A DNA stretch of 64,000 nt from Cryphonectria parasitica EP155 (lineage: Eukaryota; Ascomycota; Sordariomycetes; Diaporthales; Cryphonectriaceae). The stretch is from assembly GCF_011745365.1 (NCBI RefSeq), contig NW_024468910.1:4554068-4618067 (forward strand), written 5' to 3'. Position 1 is the stretch's first letter; every line of letters begins with the position of its first letter. Shown one piece after another: positions 31,668 to 43,213 of this stretch. A model generated the notes under the pieces. It was not told the DNA's origin and ran no database searches. It saw only the letters and a program-made list of their open reading frames with translations. The position numbers and the translations under genes are program-made.

Positions 31668-33945
31668 TTTTGCCTGGTAGTCGATTTCGTGATGCAGTAT
31701 GATAACACAGTAAGTTGGCCGTGGAGAAGAGGGTCGCAGAAAAGCCATCAAAGGAGCTGCGAGGAACCTACGGATGAAGAGAGAGTATTTCTGTCAGAGT
31801 GACAGCAAACTATGAGCAAGAGCCCGCCACGTCCTCCGTTCAACTCGAATTCAAATGCCGAGATACTTATCATTTTATATATTAGACGGTAGCTCCTCTT
31901 CCGGTGTGAATAAACTTGTGACCGGCCAGCCATGCCTCTGGTTACATTTGATAATATTCGGTGGCTACTTCGTTGGTTGGCAGTCACTGTGCGCATATTA
32001 CGCCGATTTACTTTTCCATGCTATTCATGGCGAGGATCCTTTCGGATAAAAACATCACGGCCCAAGTTAGCCAGATAGTTCCGCCAAAATCCCGCCGGCG
32101 ACAGTCACAATGGACAAGTGATATAGTATCGTACCCCCTTCATACTCTTTCGGAACCAGTCATTCATGTCCACGGGTTCGAGGTGTTTGTGACCGGCGAA
32201 TCAGATGTGATCTTGTTTAATCAAGCCACAATCACTTTGTGCTGGCTGAGGATGGTAGTCAAGGGTCAGTCCTTCGTGGGGTTGAGACTCAAAAAGTCAT
32301 GATACTCATCACCGGCTGACGCATTCTCAAGCGATGTCGGCAATAAAGGAGGCAGTAGGTCTGGTGATGTTGTAGAGGTAGACATTCATGAATAAGTAAT
32401 TATCTGTCGAAACAGATCTCACAGCAAGACTCAGGGCACTTAGTGACATAGCAATCAAGAGAGTCGTCAAGTTTCTACCAGAAACAGGACATGATTTCCT
32501 CGTTCACGTGCACAGGTCTTGCAGCAGGCATCAAACCACAAAAGATAGATAATATCAGAGGTAGAATACTCCCGTGCCGTGACAGCACAAGTACAGTTTC
32601 GAGACGTGACAGTCCACCTACTTTGTTTAGCGGTCTTGAGGTATTTGACGTACATTATGGGGGAAGGATTCAGCTCCAGTACTCATGTCAAAACGTGTTG
32701 ACTTTTCAGCCACTTTTGCGAACCCAGCCGTCAACCTGGAGAGCCTTCATCTTAGAAGTTCGACTTACCTGAACCAACCTCAACACGTAATATTCTGGTT
32801 CTGAATTGTCTCTTCAGACTCAATAGCGAAAAGCCCTTTGTCTACTATCGAGGATATACGTCCTCTGAATAATTGGCTGTCGGTGACTTCAGCGGTCCCC
32901 GATTGGCCAAAACGCTTACTGAAATTCGTCCGTCTAAATCCCAAGGAATGGTCTCGCACAGACTTGATAAATCCTTCTGTGATAGTCGTCAACATAACCC
33001 CTTCACCAAGCATTCTTGGCCAGCCATATGGCCTCTGATACATGAACTGCCGAGGAAGTGGAGACTTCAATATACGGCTGAACGCGATTCGGAGTGTTTT
33101 TCATTTAGCGACCCAATCTTTGAAGCCACGAAGAGTTCAAATGCTTGCTCGGCATACACCCACCGTCTTTTTACTATGTACTGCTGAGAAAGGTATCCAG
33201 TCAAGTACTTTAACCAGAAGGAAGGCCAGGGGGACGAGAACGACAAATAGAATGCCTAGGAGTGAGTGCGGTTTACATCCTACACACAAGAGCTGTAGTT
33301 TACCGCTACGTGGACGAGAAAGATGGTGGTTGTTTGTGGACACTTTCTGTAAGTTTGGTCAGCCTGAAAGCACGTCGAACTAGAAGGTGGTCGCGAACCA
33401 GAAGGCGGTCTGAAGAAGAAATTGAGTGGGATCGCTTTTAATTTGACTTGTATTGAGCAGAAGGTCAAGCATTCTGGTGTTCCCAAACAAAGTTTAGATA
33501 TTTAGTGCTTTTATAATTGTCCTTGAAAATACTCGCAAAAGATATCGGTAGTCTAATAGAGGGTCGAGGTAATGATTCCAAGTGTAATGAGGGCATCGGA
33601 CGTTTCTAGGAGGACGTCTAGCGTTTCCTTTCAAGCATTGAAGTAGTATTAATTACGTGGTCATTGAAACACCAGTTCTGGCGATCAGATCACCGTGGAC
33701 ATTATCTGACAAGTGTTTCAAGACCCTGGAACAACATACGTGACCACCTGCTTCAGCTTTGAGTTGAAACAATTCCCAACCCCTAAGGGCGCTAAGAAAC
33801 CTCACATTCCTAGAGCTTCTCACCTGGGCATCATATAATAATCTGAAGTCGTGACCTAGCTTAGATGAGAGGATTGCAAACATTCTGTAATTTTGTCTTT
33901 CTTCAAGATTCTGGAAGAATAGGTAACACTTCGGCCTTCTCTAAG
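31668..33945. other. Gene-poor, apparently AT-richer interval with unassigned minus-strand frames
   Basis: 2.3 kb between the DUF1996 gene and the dioxygenase gene. No open frame exceeds about 120 codons. Several short minus-strand frames between 33883 and 32761 look protein-like locally (for example KRRWVYAEQAFELFVASKIG near 33170-33110) but shift frame and cannot be joined into one model with confidence. They may be exons of an unrecognised gene or remains of one. No transposon motif was recognised. Confidence 0.4.
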
Positions 33946-34878
33946 ATGCATTCGTCTTCCTTCCAGCTCATATTCAATATTGCTGCCATACCTGCAGCAT
34001 ATCTATATGGTACTGGATTCTCCTTTGAGAATATACTAGAGAGATACCAACAATGGCACGACCGGCTGTACCTCAAAGAGAATCAGATACTGGATACCAA
34101 AGGGTATGCGTGCCAGCACCCGGCACAGATGCGGCCCAAATTCCTCGCTTATGACCCAATCATGGTCTACATCGAAGGCTTCCTGACTGAGTTCGAGTCT
34201 GATTATCTCAAACAACTCGCGTTAGTTCTCGAATCATGAGGCGTGTATGACAGTGAGGGAGCTGACAGTTTTCGCAGCAACCCCCTCTACGAGGAGTCCG
34301 AAGTGCGCAAGTATGAAGATGATGGCTCCAAGACAGTCAACATCGACAGAAACCACCGCAAAAGTGATACAGCATGGCTCCCCTCCGAGGACCCCGTCGT
34401 CTCTTGCGTGCGCGAGAGGGCCGCCGAGTTCGAGGGCTATGCTCCTGCCAACGGGACGATGGACGCTCTTGCTGCCGTCCGGTACAAGCCCGGCGGTCGT
34501 TTCGGGATGCATCACGACTGGGACACGGACCGCAAGAAAGATGTAGACAGACGTACGTCCTTCTTCGCGACGTTAGAGTCGGACAATTGCACGGGCGGGT
34601 CCACATACTTTCCACTCGTGAGGCCAGCTTGGGGAAACTCCAAGAGGTTTGGGCGTCCTTGGTGTCGGTGGACGGACTGCGACTTTGAGGGCGACGGAGT
34701 TGCCGTGAGACCCATCAAGGGCAACGCATTGTTCTGGGTCAATTTCAGGGAGGATGGAACTGGAATCCACGAAACTATTCATGCCGGGCAGCCGCTGCTA
34801 GAAGGCACCAAGATCGGGATGAACATATGGACCCATGGCTTGATCGGTGCAGAGGGCGGCGGTCTACGAGATGATTGA
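33946..34878 (+). CDS. 2-oxoglutarate/Fe(II) dioxygenase, prolyl 4-hydroxylase family
   Basis: Exons 33946-34220 and 34278-34878, 291 aa. The 57-nt intron (gttagt ... gctgac ... ttttcgcag) removes an in-frame TGA at 34237-34239. The N-terminus (FQLIFNIAAIPAAYLYG) is a probable signal anchor into the ER. YIEGFLTEFESDYLKQL and NPLYEESEV precede the double-stranded beta-helix core. Metal ligands are HxD in GRFGMHHDWD and the distal His in IHETIHAGQPL, and the 2OG-binding Lys follows in GTKIGMNIW. Conserved NCTGGSTYFP and NALFWVNF are present. Fungal members of this family hydroxylate unknown protein or small-molecule substrates; proline is not proven. It lies beside a secreted-protein gene, but co-function is only conjecture. 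An upstream in-frame ATG at 33865 would add 27 residues. Confidence 0.88.
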
Positions 34879-35252
34879 TTCGAAAATGTTGATCACCGGG
34901 CAGCAGTAGCCTCCAGGGCTAATTCGCTGAGATTCTGTAAGGTCGAGAAGTGACACCGCACATTTCATAAGATCCTAATAAGTCACATAATTCTTCGTCT
35001 TTCATTCTTATCTCTCTTATTAATGTCCTATGCTTCTGGAGTATGCAACCCTTTTTCTTTCTTTCTTCTTCTTGGTCTTTCTTGACTTTTCCTTTGTTTT
35101 TTTCTTTTCTTTCCTCTTTCTTCCTCTTCGTTTTCTCCCCTTTTCATTCGATCAATGGTCAGCCGACCACCAATAGCGTATAAATGTTCCTGAACACCGT
35201 GCTATGCTTCATCGAGCGAGAAGATGACGTGCAAAAATGCAGACGCAATGCT
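34879..35252. other. Convergent intergenic region with a long pyrimidine tract
   Basis: 374 bp between dioxygenase and CCCH gene 3' ends. About 35050-35147 is almost entirely C and T (CTTT/TTCTTC units). No gene. Confidence 0.65.
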
Positions 35253-36930
35253 CTACAAGCTGATGAAATCCTGCTGCTCGAAATCCACAGAGCCATCTTC
35301 TCCGACGAACTCATCGACCTCGTCAGAGTCCACCTCATCAGAGCCGACCGAATCGCCATCGTCGTCACTAGATGGATCATCGCCATCATCACCCTGATCG
35401 GCGGCCTGCTGACGAGCAGCACTGGCCTTGCGAAGGACGCTTGCCCTCTCGCGGTGGGGAAGCTTACAGCCTTTAGCCTTACAGACACCGTCGTTGCTGA
35501 AATCGGGACACTCGAAGGAGTGGCGATTGGGACAGCTGATGCCCTTGTCGCAGTAGCCATAGAAGCCAAAGTCGCGACAGACCAGAGCACCTGGAGGCAG
35601 TACGCGGTGAGTATACGGACAATCGGGCTTGGAACAGTTGCCCTTGGCATAGTGCACACAATGGGGAGTGCGCTCGGCATTTAGTTCGTGCGACAAATCA
35701 CACTGGTCTCCGTAGACACAAGCACCCTTCTGTAGGTACTCCTTGCAGGCAGCGACCTTGGAATGGTCATGTATGTAGCGGCACATAGGCCCCTTGGGGC
35801 AGGATCCTATAGGAAAAGATGCCACAGTTAGTACTGCTGGTCCATCATGTTGCGAAAACGCCAGGAAAGAAGACATGGGGGTTTCTTGAAAGGAGGTACC
35901 GGTGGTTGAGAAGTTCTTGCAAGGAACGTTGACCTTGTTTACGGCGCCGGATCGACTGTGGGGTGGTCTCGTCAGTATATGCCCGTCGCCTGGAAGGGCG
36001 ACATACCGCTGGGCCTTGACAACCGCCTGTCGGTACATATTCCCATTTTTGGTGCGGTAGAACTTGACGCCTCCGACGATGGCAACCTTTGGGGTGGCTT
36101 TCGGGACATTCGAGTCTCCTGGAAATATGTGAGCAGAGGTACGAGATGGTCGGGATCGGATTAGAAGACATACCGGGAAGTTTGACGAGTTTACTGCCAT
36201 TCATAACGACGGAAAATTTGATGCCATCAACGGTAATCTCGTAAAGCGGGGCTGTGGTAGAGTTAGCAGAGACGACAGAGGGGTTGGCAGTCCGCCTGAG
36301 GTGGCTCATGATCTGCGACCGCTCCATATTCTCCTTCCGCCGCAGTTTCTGCAGGCGGGTCTGCTCGATGGCCTTAGCGCGGGCCTCGGTCTGTTCCTGA
36401 TAGATGTTGGAGTTGATCAATTGCATGTGTCGATCAGTCTTGGTGACCCAGGAAGGCGACGCGGCATCGGAGGCTGAGCTTGCATCGCTGCTGGTGGTCT
36501 TTGGACCCGAAGCGCCGTTGAGAACAAGTGTTCGGTTACGATGAACTGGAGGCTTGCCGACTCGATATCCTCCGCGGGGAGAGTAGGGGTGGTGGCCATG
36601 ATAATAGCCGCCCCTGCCATATACTGATGGGTAGCAAGGAGTATTATCAGTCGAAAGTCCGTGAGCATAGGGCGGATATTGGGGTGAGTTAAGCATACCG
36701 CGGGAGGGACCATGGTTTTGCGGTGCTGGAGCGGAGACAGGACCAGCTTGCTGGTTCTTGGCACGATTGATCTGGCCTGCGATGACGAAGAAAAAAATTA
36801 GATCTGGGTCGTTGAGGGGATAAAGAAGGGGGGGGGGGGTGCAGCAGCGTTAGGCAAGCCTGTATATGCTGTGTATCTCACCTGCTAGGAGGCTGATCTG
36901 CTCCATCAATTTCTGGTCCTCATCAGACAT
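35253..36930 (-). CDS. Five-finger CCCH zinc-finger protein (ZC3H3-like)
   Basis: Five exons: 36930-36882, 36776-36174, 36118-36007, 35955-35900 and 35806-35253, all in frame, 457 aa. The N-terminus MSDEDQKLMEQISLLAGQIN is a short helix. A Gly/Tyr-rich segment and a charged coiled region (~100-150) follow. A linker with VGGVKFYRTKNGNMYRQ leads into five CCCH fingers, two CX8CX5CX3H then CX7CX4CX3H, CX8CX5CX3H and CX8CX4CX3H, e.g. CKEYLQKGACVYGDQCDLSH and CVHYAKGNCSKPDCPYTH. Intron 4 splits finger 1. The acidic tail ends FEQQDFISL. The finger pattern and linker match ZC3H3-type nuclear proteins involved in polyadenylation and mRNA export or decay. The CPSF30/Yth1 family also has five fingers but lacks this N-terminus. 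RNA target unknown. Head-to-head with the TFIIF beta gene. Confidence 0.85.
36828..36839. repeat. G12 homopolymer in intron 1 of the CCCH gene
   Basis: Twelve consecutive G on the plus strand, i.e. a C tract in the pre-mRNA, within intron 36777-36881. Confidence 0.85.
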
Positions 36931-37575
36931 GTTGTGTTGTTTGTCGGTAGGAGGTGCAATCTGTCAAGTCTTTAGAGGAATTTTGCTGGTAGGGTGTAGA
37001 AAGGGGTGGTGATGGTGGTGGTGGCGGATGGGTTGCTTTTTCTGAAATGGCGGCAAGAAATAGTTACGGAAGATCAACAGGTGATGGAGAGTTGGCTGCT
37101 GATATAAGCAAACAGGCCCATGTCGTCATTAAAGCACTCTAATATTCCAGCACCTACTGTAGTACTTTGTCACTTTTGGCTCAACTTCACCGCATAGACA
37201 TCCTGACCAGTGCAGTGCAGGTTGGACTGTTGTCTTTGTTCTTAGTTTTCTTTGTCTAAATTTCACCCAAGAATCAGCTGCTTAATATCTTCGACATGCA
37301 CCCATCCTAGAAGTTGTCTTAGAGTGCTGTGGAAGTCCAAGAGTCAGAGTACTTGTGCTTCTTCTAGGTGGGTTACGTAAGGACATCCGGCAGCCTCAAC
37401 TAGCAACTGAACCTCCAGACAACGTTGGATTGGACGAGCAATCTATCGCCTTCGACAGTCCACTCGCGCGTCGGACGTACTGACTGACTACCTGCGCACC
37501 GCCTCTTCACCTTCCAGTCTTTCCAATTCCCGCCCTCGCTGGTCGCCACGTGCTGCTGCTCAGCCTACATTCACC
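36931..37575. promoter_or_regulatory. Divergent promoter region, CCCH gene / TFIIF beta gene
   Basis: 645 bp separating two start codons. A GGT/GTG run lies near 37006-37024, on the CCCH-gene side. No gene. Confidence 0.5.
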
Positions 37576-38876
37576 ATGGCCGACTCGATGCCCATCAAGC
37601 CCGACCCGGAGGACATGAAGATGGAGGACGGGTCCCCCATGGCCGTTGATGATGACCCCTACGAGGAGCTCGACCTTGAGTTCTACAACACCACCGATGG
37701 AAACGGCATGCCCACCCCACAGGACAGCCTCCTCATGGCTCGTGTCCCCACCTACGTCTGGGCCGCCTGGGACAAGATTGACGACGACACCCCCATCGAG
37801 ATAGGAAAGCTTCGCATGTGGTCTGAGCCCGACAAGAAGCACCCTCAGGTCAAGAAGGTATTGCTGCAGAGGAGGCGACGTCTTTTTCTGGGGGCACTGG
37901 AGCTGACAAGCCGTTCCAATTCTAGCAAAAGATGCGGCTGCTGCTCAAGACAAATGTCCCTGCGCACCAAGGGCTGCCTCGCGAGTACGATCTTGTCGAC
38001 ACGGACCAGAGCGTCAAGAATACCTTCGTTTTTACCGAGTCAGATCTCGAGGCCTTCAAGAACAAGAACAAGGCCCGCAGGGAGGCGGCCGATCAGAACA
38101 TTCCTACCTATCTCTTGCGACCCAAGGTCGAGAAACCTCCGCAGCAGAACCATCGTGGCGGCCGCCGTGGTGCGAGGAAGGACACGTTCCGCCAGGTCAT
38201 CCCTAGTACGTTCTCTACTACTGTCTCGTATCTCCTGAAACGCCCCTTGGCCTGATTTACTGTGCTGAACCCCGAATGTAGAGAAGACGGCCGTTTATGG
38301 ACGTGTCAGGCAGGAGTACAACATGAACCCCATCGACAACCCCGAGACCGCATACCTCATGGCTGTTCGTGCGCAAGAGCAGATACAGCCGAAGAACACC
38401 ACCCAAATTATCGATCGCCTGACCGTCACAAATAACGTTGTCCAGGCCGGAACACGGCAGGCAACAGAGGCGTTTGGCACTTTCATTGTAAGCTCTTACG
38501 CAGACCCTCACGATGGGACTCCGCTTGTGCTAATCCGTGGCTACAGAAAGAGACCAAGAAGAAGACGAAACAGGCCAAGGCCGATGCAAAGACTGCTCGT
38601 ATTCCCGAGAACGAGCTGCTCGACAGAATCTTCCAATGCTTTGGCCAGTACAACTATTGGAGCATGAAGGCTCTCAAGGCTGCCATCCCGCAGCCCGAGG
38701 TCTACCTACGATCTACGCTCGAGAAGGTCGCGAACCTGAACAAGACCGGGCGATTTGCCAACCAGTGGAGCCTTAGAGATGGCTTCAGAGCAAACGCCGA
38801 AGCCGCCCCCGACGTCGCTGTCGAGGATGAAGACGAGGACGACGAGGACGACGTGAAGATGGAGGACGTGGCCTGA
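37576..38876 (+). CDS. TFG2: Transcription initiation factor IIF, beta subunit (TFG2/RAP30)
   Basis: Small subunit of TFIIF, which binds RNA polymerase II and stabilises the pre-initiation complex. Exons are 37576-37857, 37926-38205, 38282-38487 and 38547-38876, in frame, 365 aa. The N-terminus is acidic. The dimerisation domain runs ~35-250 (LDLEFYNT, LMARVPTYVWAAWDK, IGKLRMW, YGRVRQEYNMNPIDNPET) and includes a basic spacer (NHRGGRRGARKD). The C-terminal winged-helix DNA-binding domain is at ~275-340 (ENELLDRIFQCFGQYNYWSMKALK, PEVYLRSTLEKVANL, GRFANQWSL). The protein ends in an acidic DEDEDDEDD tail. Length is typical. Confidence 0.94.
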
Positions 38877-39187
38877 AGAGCCACATAAGTCCAAGCATAA
38901 GGTTACGGCGTCACATGGCGGCTCCAATACGTTTCTTCTTTCTATGCATCGGCGTTCCGGGGACCGAGATACTTTCATCTACTGTGCAGGAGTGTCTTCC
39001 ACATTGAAAGATGATACCCTATTGCGGAGGTTTTCGTAGTCAATTTGGGTTCAATGAAGATTACTCAAGACTGGAAGAAAACAATAGAGGGTTTCGAGAC
39101 TATATTTATACGTCCCTGCTTTCTCCTTCGTGAGCGGCTACTCTGGCTATCTCAAATTTGTGTGTCAGAGATTCGGTTGCCCTTGTG
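38877..39187. other. Convergent intergenic region TFG2 / YVC1
   Basis: 311 bp of 3' flanks. No gene. Confidence 0.6.
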
Positions 39188-41735
39188 TTACTGGTCATCA
39201 CCTGTATGATCCAGATCCCTTAACGTCCCTGTCCTCCCAGCTGCTGCCTCCTCGTCAGCGCTCGTGCTATCATCCAGGTCATTCACCAGCCTCGCCAGCA
39301 TCGACTCGATCCTCGCATTGCTCTCCTCTAGTGCGTCCAGCCGGGCCGTCATGGATGACATTTCGGGGGAATCGTCGAGAATGCCCTGTAGTTCCTGCCT
39401 GAGCCCTGGAAATGGTGCCATGCTGTCCCGTCTGCTGATTGTCCTGCCCACGCCGGGAGACTTGGGCGGTTGCGCCTGGTCACTTCTCGCATCGCTATTG
39501 CCATCACTCTGGGCCTTGGGCGTCGGCGGCTGCTGCTGCTTCTTTCGTCTCCGTAGGATATTCTCAAGGTTTGCCGAGTCCGCCGTTGAGCTCCGCTGGA
39601 AATGCCGCCGAATCATATGGTGCGTCAGCTCGTCATCCATCGAAATGGCATCCTCCATCTCGTCCGGCGGCGGTAAGTCGAAGACAGCGTGGATGTCGCC
39701 GTGCGTCGTTATGCGCCACTTCTCCCAAAACCACTGCGACCGCGTCTCGTTGCCGCTGGTCGCCGCACCGGCGCTCGAGGGGAAGGATATGGGCCACAGG
39801 AGACGTCGCTCGGCAGCTGCGATGATGAGCAATAGGGGAAGGTTGAGCAGTCGCACGAAGAAGACGTGGATCTTATGAAACCAGCGGGGGCTGATGAACC
39901 ACCGGAGGGGCACGAGGACGAAAAGAGCTAGAATGTTGAAGGGTGGCTGGTAGGCGAAGATGGCATCGCTCTTGACGCCCTCAAGCGTCTGGACTGCGTG
40001 ACGGTATTGGATCTCGGCTGTGGCGTTTGACACAATGGTGCTGAAGGTATTGGAGAGCATGGACACGAGGATAGTCAGGAAGAGGGTGTTTCCTTGAAAA
40101 CTTTTGATCAGCAAAATACAACTCAATCGATCCGTCCGCTCCGAGGCGCAGATACCCACCTAGGAACGCAAATGTGACCATGAGGCAAGGTCCCAAGATC
40201 CAGTGAAAGTCGGGCGCTTTCTGGATACCAGTCCCGTCGAGGCCGAACCAGATCCAAAGCATCCACTTGCTTACAGTAATGGTTGAGTGACCGGCATCTC
40301 CAAGCCATACAAGCGAGAGTAAGAAGCCACCAAAACACCAGGCAGCGAGGGCCGTCAGCAGCGTGAAATCTACCACCATCGCCCGCAGGCAGACGAATAG
40401 CAGGTTGTTAGAGAGCAGGTTGAAGGCAAGGCGAGGGATGAGCACTGGTGCGCCCATGGCGAGAACATCCAATGCTTGCTGGCCTGCGTTCTCGTGTCCC
40501 GAGCGCCACCCGTGTATACGGAGAATAAGATAGATCCAAAAGATGACGCTGAATGTCACATCCAGAAAGGACCATAAGTTTTGCGTGTAGACGTGCCTAC
40601 GCCGGGTACGTCAGTCAGCCAACACCAATTCAACAATGCCCATATACAACGGAAGATCACCCTTACCATCCATGCTCCAACATCGTAGCAAATTGGTCCA
40701 ACACCCATCCAAAGGCATATATCGAAAAGGCAATCTCGAGAATGCTGAATTTGCTGGAATCTCGTTCCGCCATGAACACGAGATACAAGAACAGGAGAAC
40801 ACAGAATTGGAAAATTTCTAGAAGGTTTCTGGTCCTGGGAACGATCAGTCGGTACTGATTGAGCAAGGAAGCCGCTCGGGGATCGTAGAGCGAGATAGGC
40901 TTTTGCTTGTAGCGGTCTGGGATGATGTCCATGAAGCTTGAGGGGGTGTAGATGACCTGGCCTTCGTAGATGGCGTCGATCACCTTCTGGCAGGATGTGG
41001 AGCTCAGGAACAGCTTGCTCTCGCTCAGAATGGCGACTTCGAGGGCGGGCAGCGTCTGGTGGTAGCTCCAGGAGCTGGTCGACGAAGCTTCCTGGCGGAT
41101 GTCCTCGGGGGCATTTTGGAAGGGCTCAAACCCAGCGACGAGGATATGGGCCAAGATAAGAAGGCCCTCAGGACCTTCATTGTCCTCATTGAAGCGCCGC
41201 AATATGCGGGTAGCAACTAGCTCACACAGTGTGGCACGAGTGAAGTTGACATTTTGCCTGTTGTTTAAATGCGATTGTTCGTGCAGGAAATGCGCGCGGT
41301 TGACAAGGAGACAGTAGACTATCTGCTAATTAGTATCCAACGTTGAGCTACGTGTGACGTGCGGGGAAAAGAAAGGTCACCAATTGAGATGTCGTCGAGC
41401 TCATACAACTTGTCCACCAGCGGCCGGATGACTGAGATGTTGATGCGTAGATCCCTCAGCTGCTCTAGCGTCATATAATCCTCGACTATGGATATGACAT
41501 CCCTCCTGATGCGGTGTATGTTGGTATAGACGGGGAGGTGTGAGTGAGCGTTGACGGAGCACGAGAAGACTGGCTCTTGTTGCAAGTCATGGCTGATGTG
41601 CCTCCTCAGCAGAGGTCTGCGCTCTGGTTCTTCGAAATGCAGGTGTCCGCGCGAGTAGGCGCTGTGGTTCTGGCGTGGGCTAGGGTTTTGGCCCTGATCG
41701 TATCCGTGATCATGCTCCGAACCCTCGTCTGCCAT
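39188..41735 (-). CDS. YVC1: Vacuolar TRP-type cation channel YVC1 (TRPY1)
   Basis: Fungal TRP channel that releases Ca2+ from the vacuole in response to osmotic and mechanical stimuli. Exons are 41735-41381, 41318-40667, 40596-40160 and 40092-39188, 782 aa. The cytosolic N-terminus contains VYTNIHRIRRDVISIVEDYMTLEQL and IVYCLLVNRAHFL. Transmembrane segments include LLEIFQFCVLLFLYLVF, ILEIAFSIYAFGWVLDQF, FLDVTFSVIFWIYLILRIHGW, a long hydrophobic pair around VDFTLLTALAAWCFGGFLLSLVW, and FHWILGPCLMVTFAFLGNTLFLTILVSML. The pore region is probably LWIWFGLDGTGI just before the last helix. The C-terminus has acidic stretches (DLPPPDEMEDAISMDDELTHH) and a predicted coiled coil (SMTARLDALEESNARIESM). 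The acceptor of intron 1 was chosen (gatag at 41319) because it restores the conserved VYCLLVNR frame. Confidence 0.92.
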
Positions 41736-43213
41736 CTTGTGTCTCTAATTCCCCAGCTTGGGTCTTTGAGGGCTTGATGCTCCTGTCCAGTCCCGGTCTC
41801 GAAGGCCTGCGTCTCCTCCTCCCTACCTATTGCTCTACCAGGGACATAGAAATGGTATCAGCCAAGTCAGAGGTGCCAGTAATAGCGAAAGGTAGGTCTA
41901 GGAGAGATCTGATGTGACGTGCTTTAAGCCTAGAAATAGAAAAGTACGAAGCATGTGCTTGCTTCAATTTCCTTATCATACCAAGATCAGTGTTAGACCG
42001 TCCAAGTTCCCGTTCCGTAGCACTTGGGGTTACTATGTAGTTATCAAGTGTTTAGAGCCTGTGGGGACGCACTACTGTCTGTGTACTATGATAGACTCAG
42101 ATGACGCAACAATGCCAGGGTTTTGCAAGGGGTCGATGCCCCTTGGCCAACAGAACCACCAACCCACTCCCAAAAAAACACTGGCGTCAAAGCAGCGGGA
42201 AGACCCGTATTACTTGTCCGCCCTGCCCTGCCACCTGCCACCTGCTCTATGCTGTAACCAGCTGTGTTTATCTGTGGGGATCAGCAACAATGTGCAGCAT
42301 CTGTGGGCAAGGCGTCTGCACTCTGGGGCTGTCTACCATTCGTTTCACTTTACGCATTGTCTGTGCCTTACCTCTCTGTCCCTGATACTGGCATCTATCC
42401 AGGCAAGCCCTTCATTACCAAGCGACCTCACGCATGAAATCGGCAGGTCAAACAAGTATTACAAACTGAGCTTATGTCCTGGGCACTGATTTGTGACTCA
42501 AAAAAAATTATTATTGTCTGATCATCCCCTGAATTTATCCCTACAGGAACCTGACCCGCCTCCACTTGGCATGATTGGGTCGGCGAGGTTCCCTTCACGA
42601 AAGAAAAAATATTGTCATGCACCTATTGTACAACTCAGCCCATCCCGATGGTGGCCGCCACGTTCGCCAAAGAGCAGAACAAGAACGGTAGTGGGAAAGG
42701 AGAGGGAAAAGGATTGGTGGGTTTGAATAAAGAAACACAGAGGCATAGACATTATCAAATAATATCATCGTGAGTCCGTGGAATCAAGAATGTGATGCGT
42801 TGTGGCGGAACGGATGAGGGATGCTTCGTGGCCTCTTGCCACTATTAATAACCGGCTTGCCACAGCCACAATGTTGAGCTGGTGCCTCACCTGCCGTCTG
42901 GCTTCCACTCTTTGCACTGCGGTGTGACAGCCATCCATTCCAGAGCGCCGGAGCCACAGCCCGGCCTTGATTGTTGAGACGCGATGGCTGCAAGAAATCG
43001 AACCTCTTTGGCCATCAGACGCTGGAAAGCACATGATGTGAAATGTGAAAAACCAGTTTTCCTTGACGCCGTTGCTCCCCGTTTGATCCCACATAGCACC
43101 AGGAATTCAGCCTTAGAAAAGAAAAAGAAAAGAAAAACAACGCCAGGGTAAATGCTTCCAGTTTCTTTCGTCTTGGTTCCTCCGGGGTATATCCTTCTCC
43201 TTCCGAAATTTCT
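41736..43213. other. Intergenic region YVC1 5' / RAX2 3'
   Basis: 1.5 kb with no supported gene. It is the YVC1 promoter region plus RAX2 3' flank and is moderately AT-rich around 42480-42620. Confidence 0.5.

Noticed and set aside
34237..34239. In-frame TGA suggesting a prolyl hydroxylase pseudogene
   Set aside because: A 57-nt intron with good donor, branch-like site and acceptor removes it and joins conserved residues.
39264..39878. 204-codon plus-strand frame
   Set aside because: Antisense shadow of the YVC1 C-terminal region.
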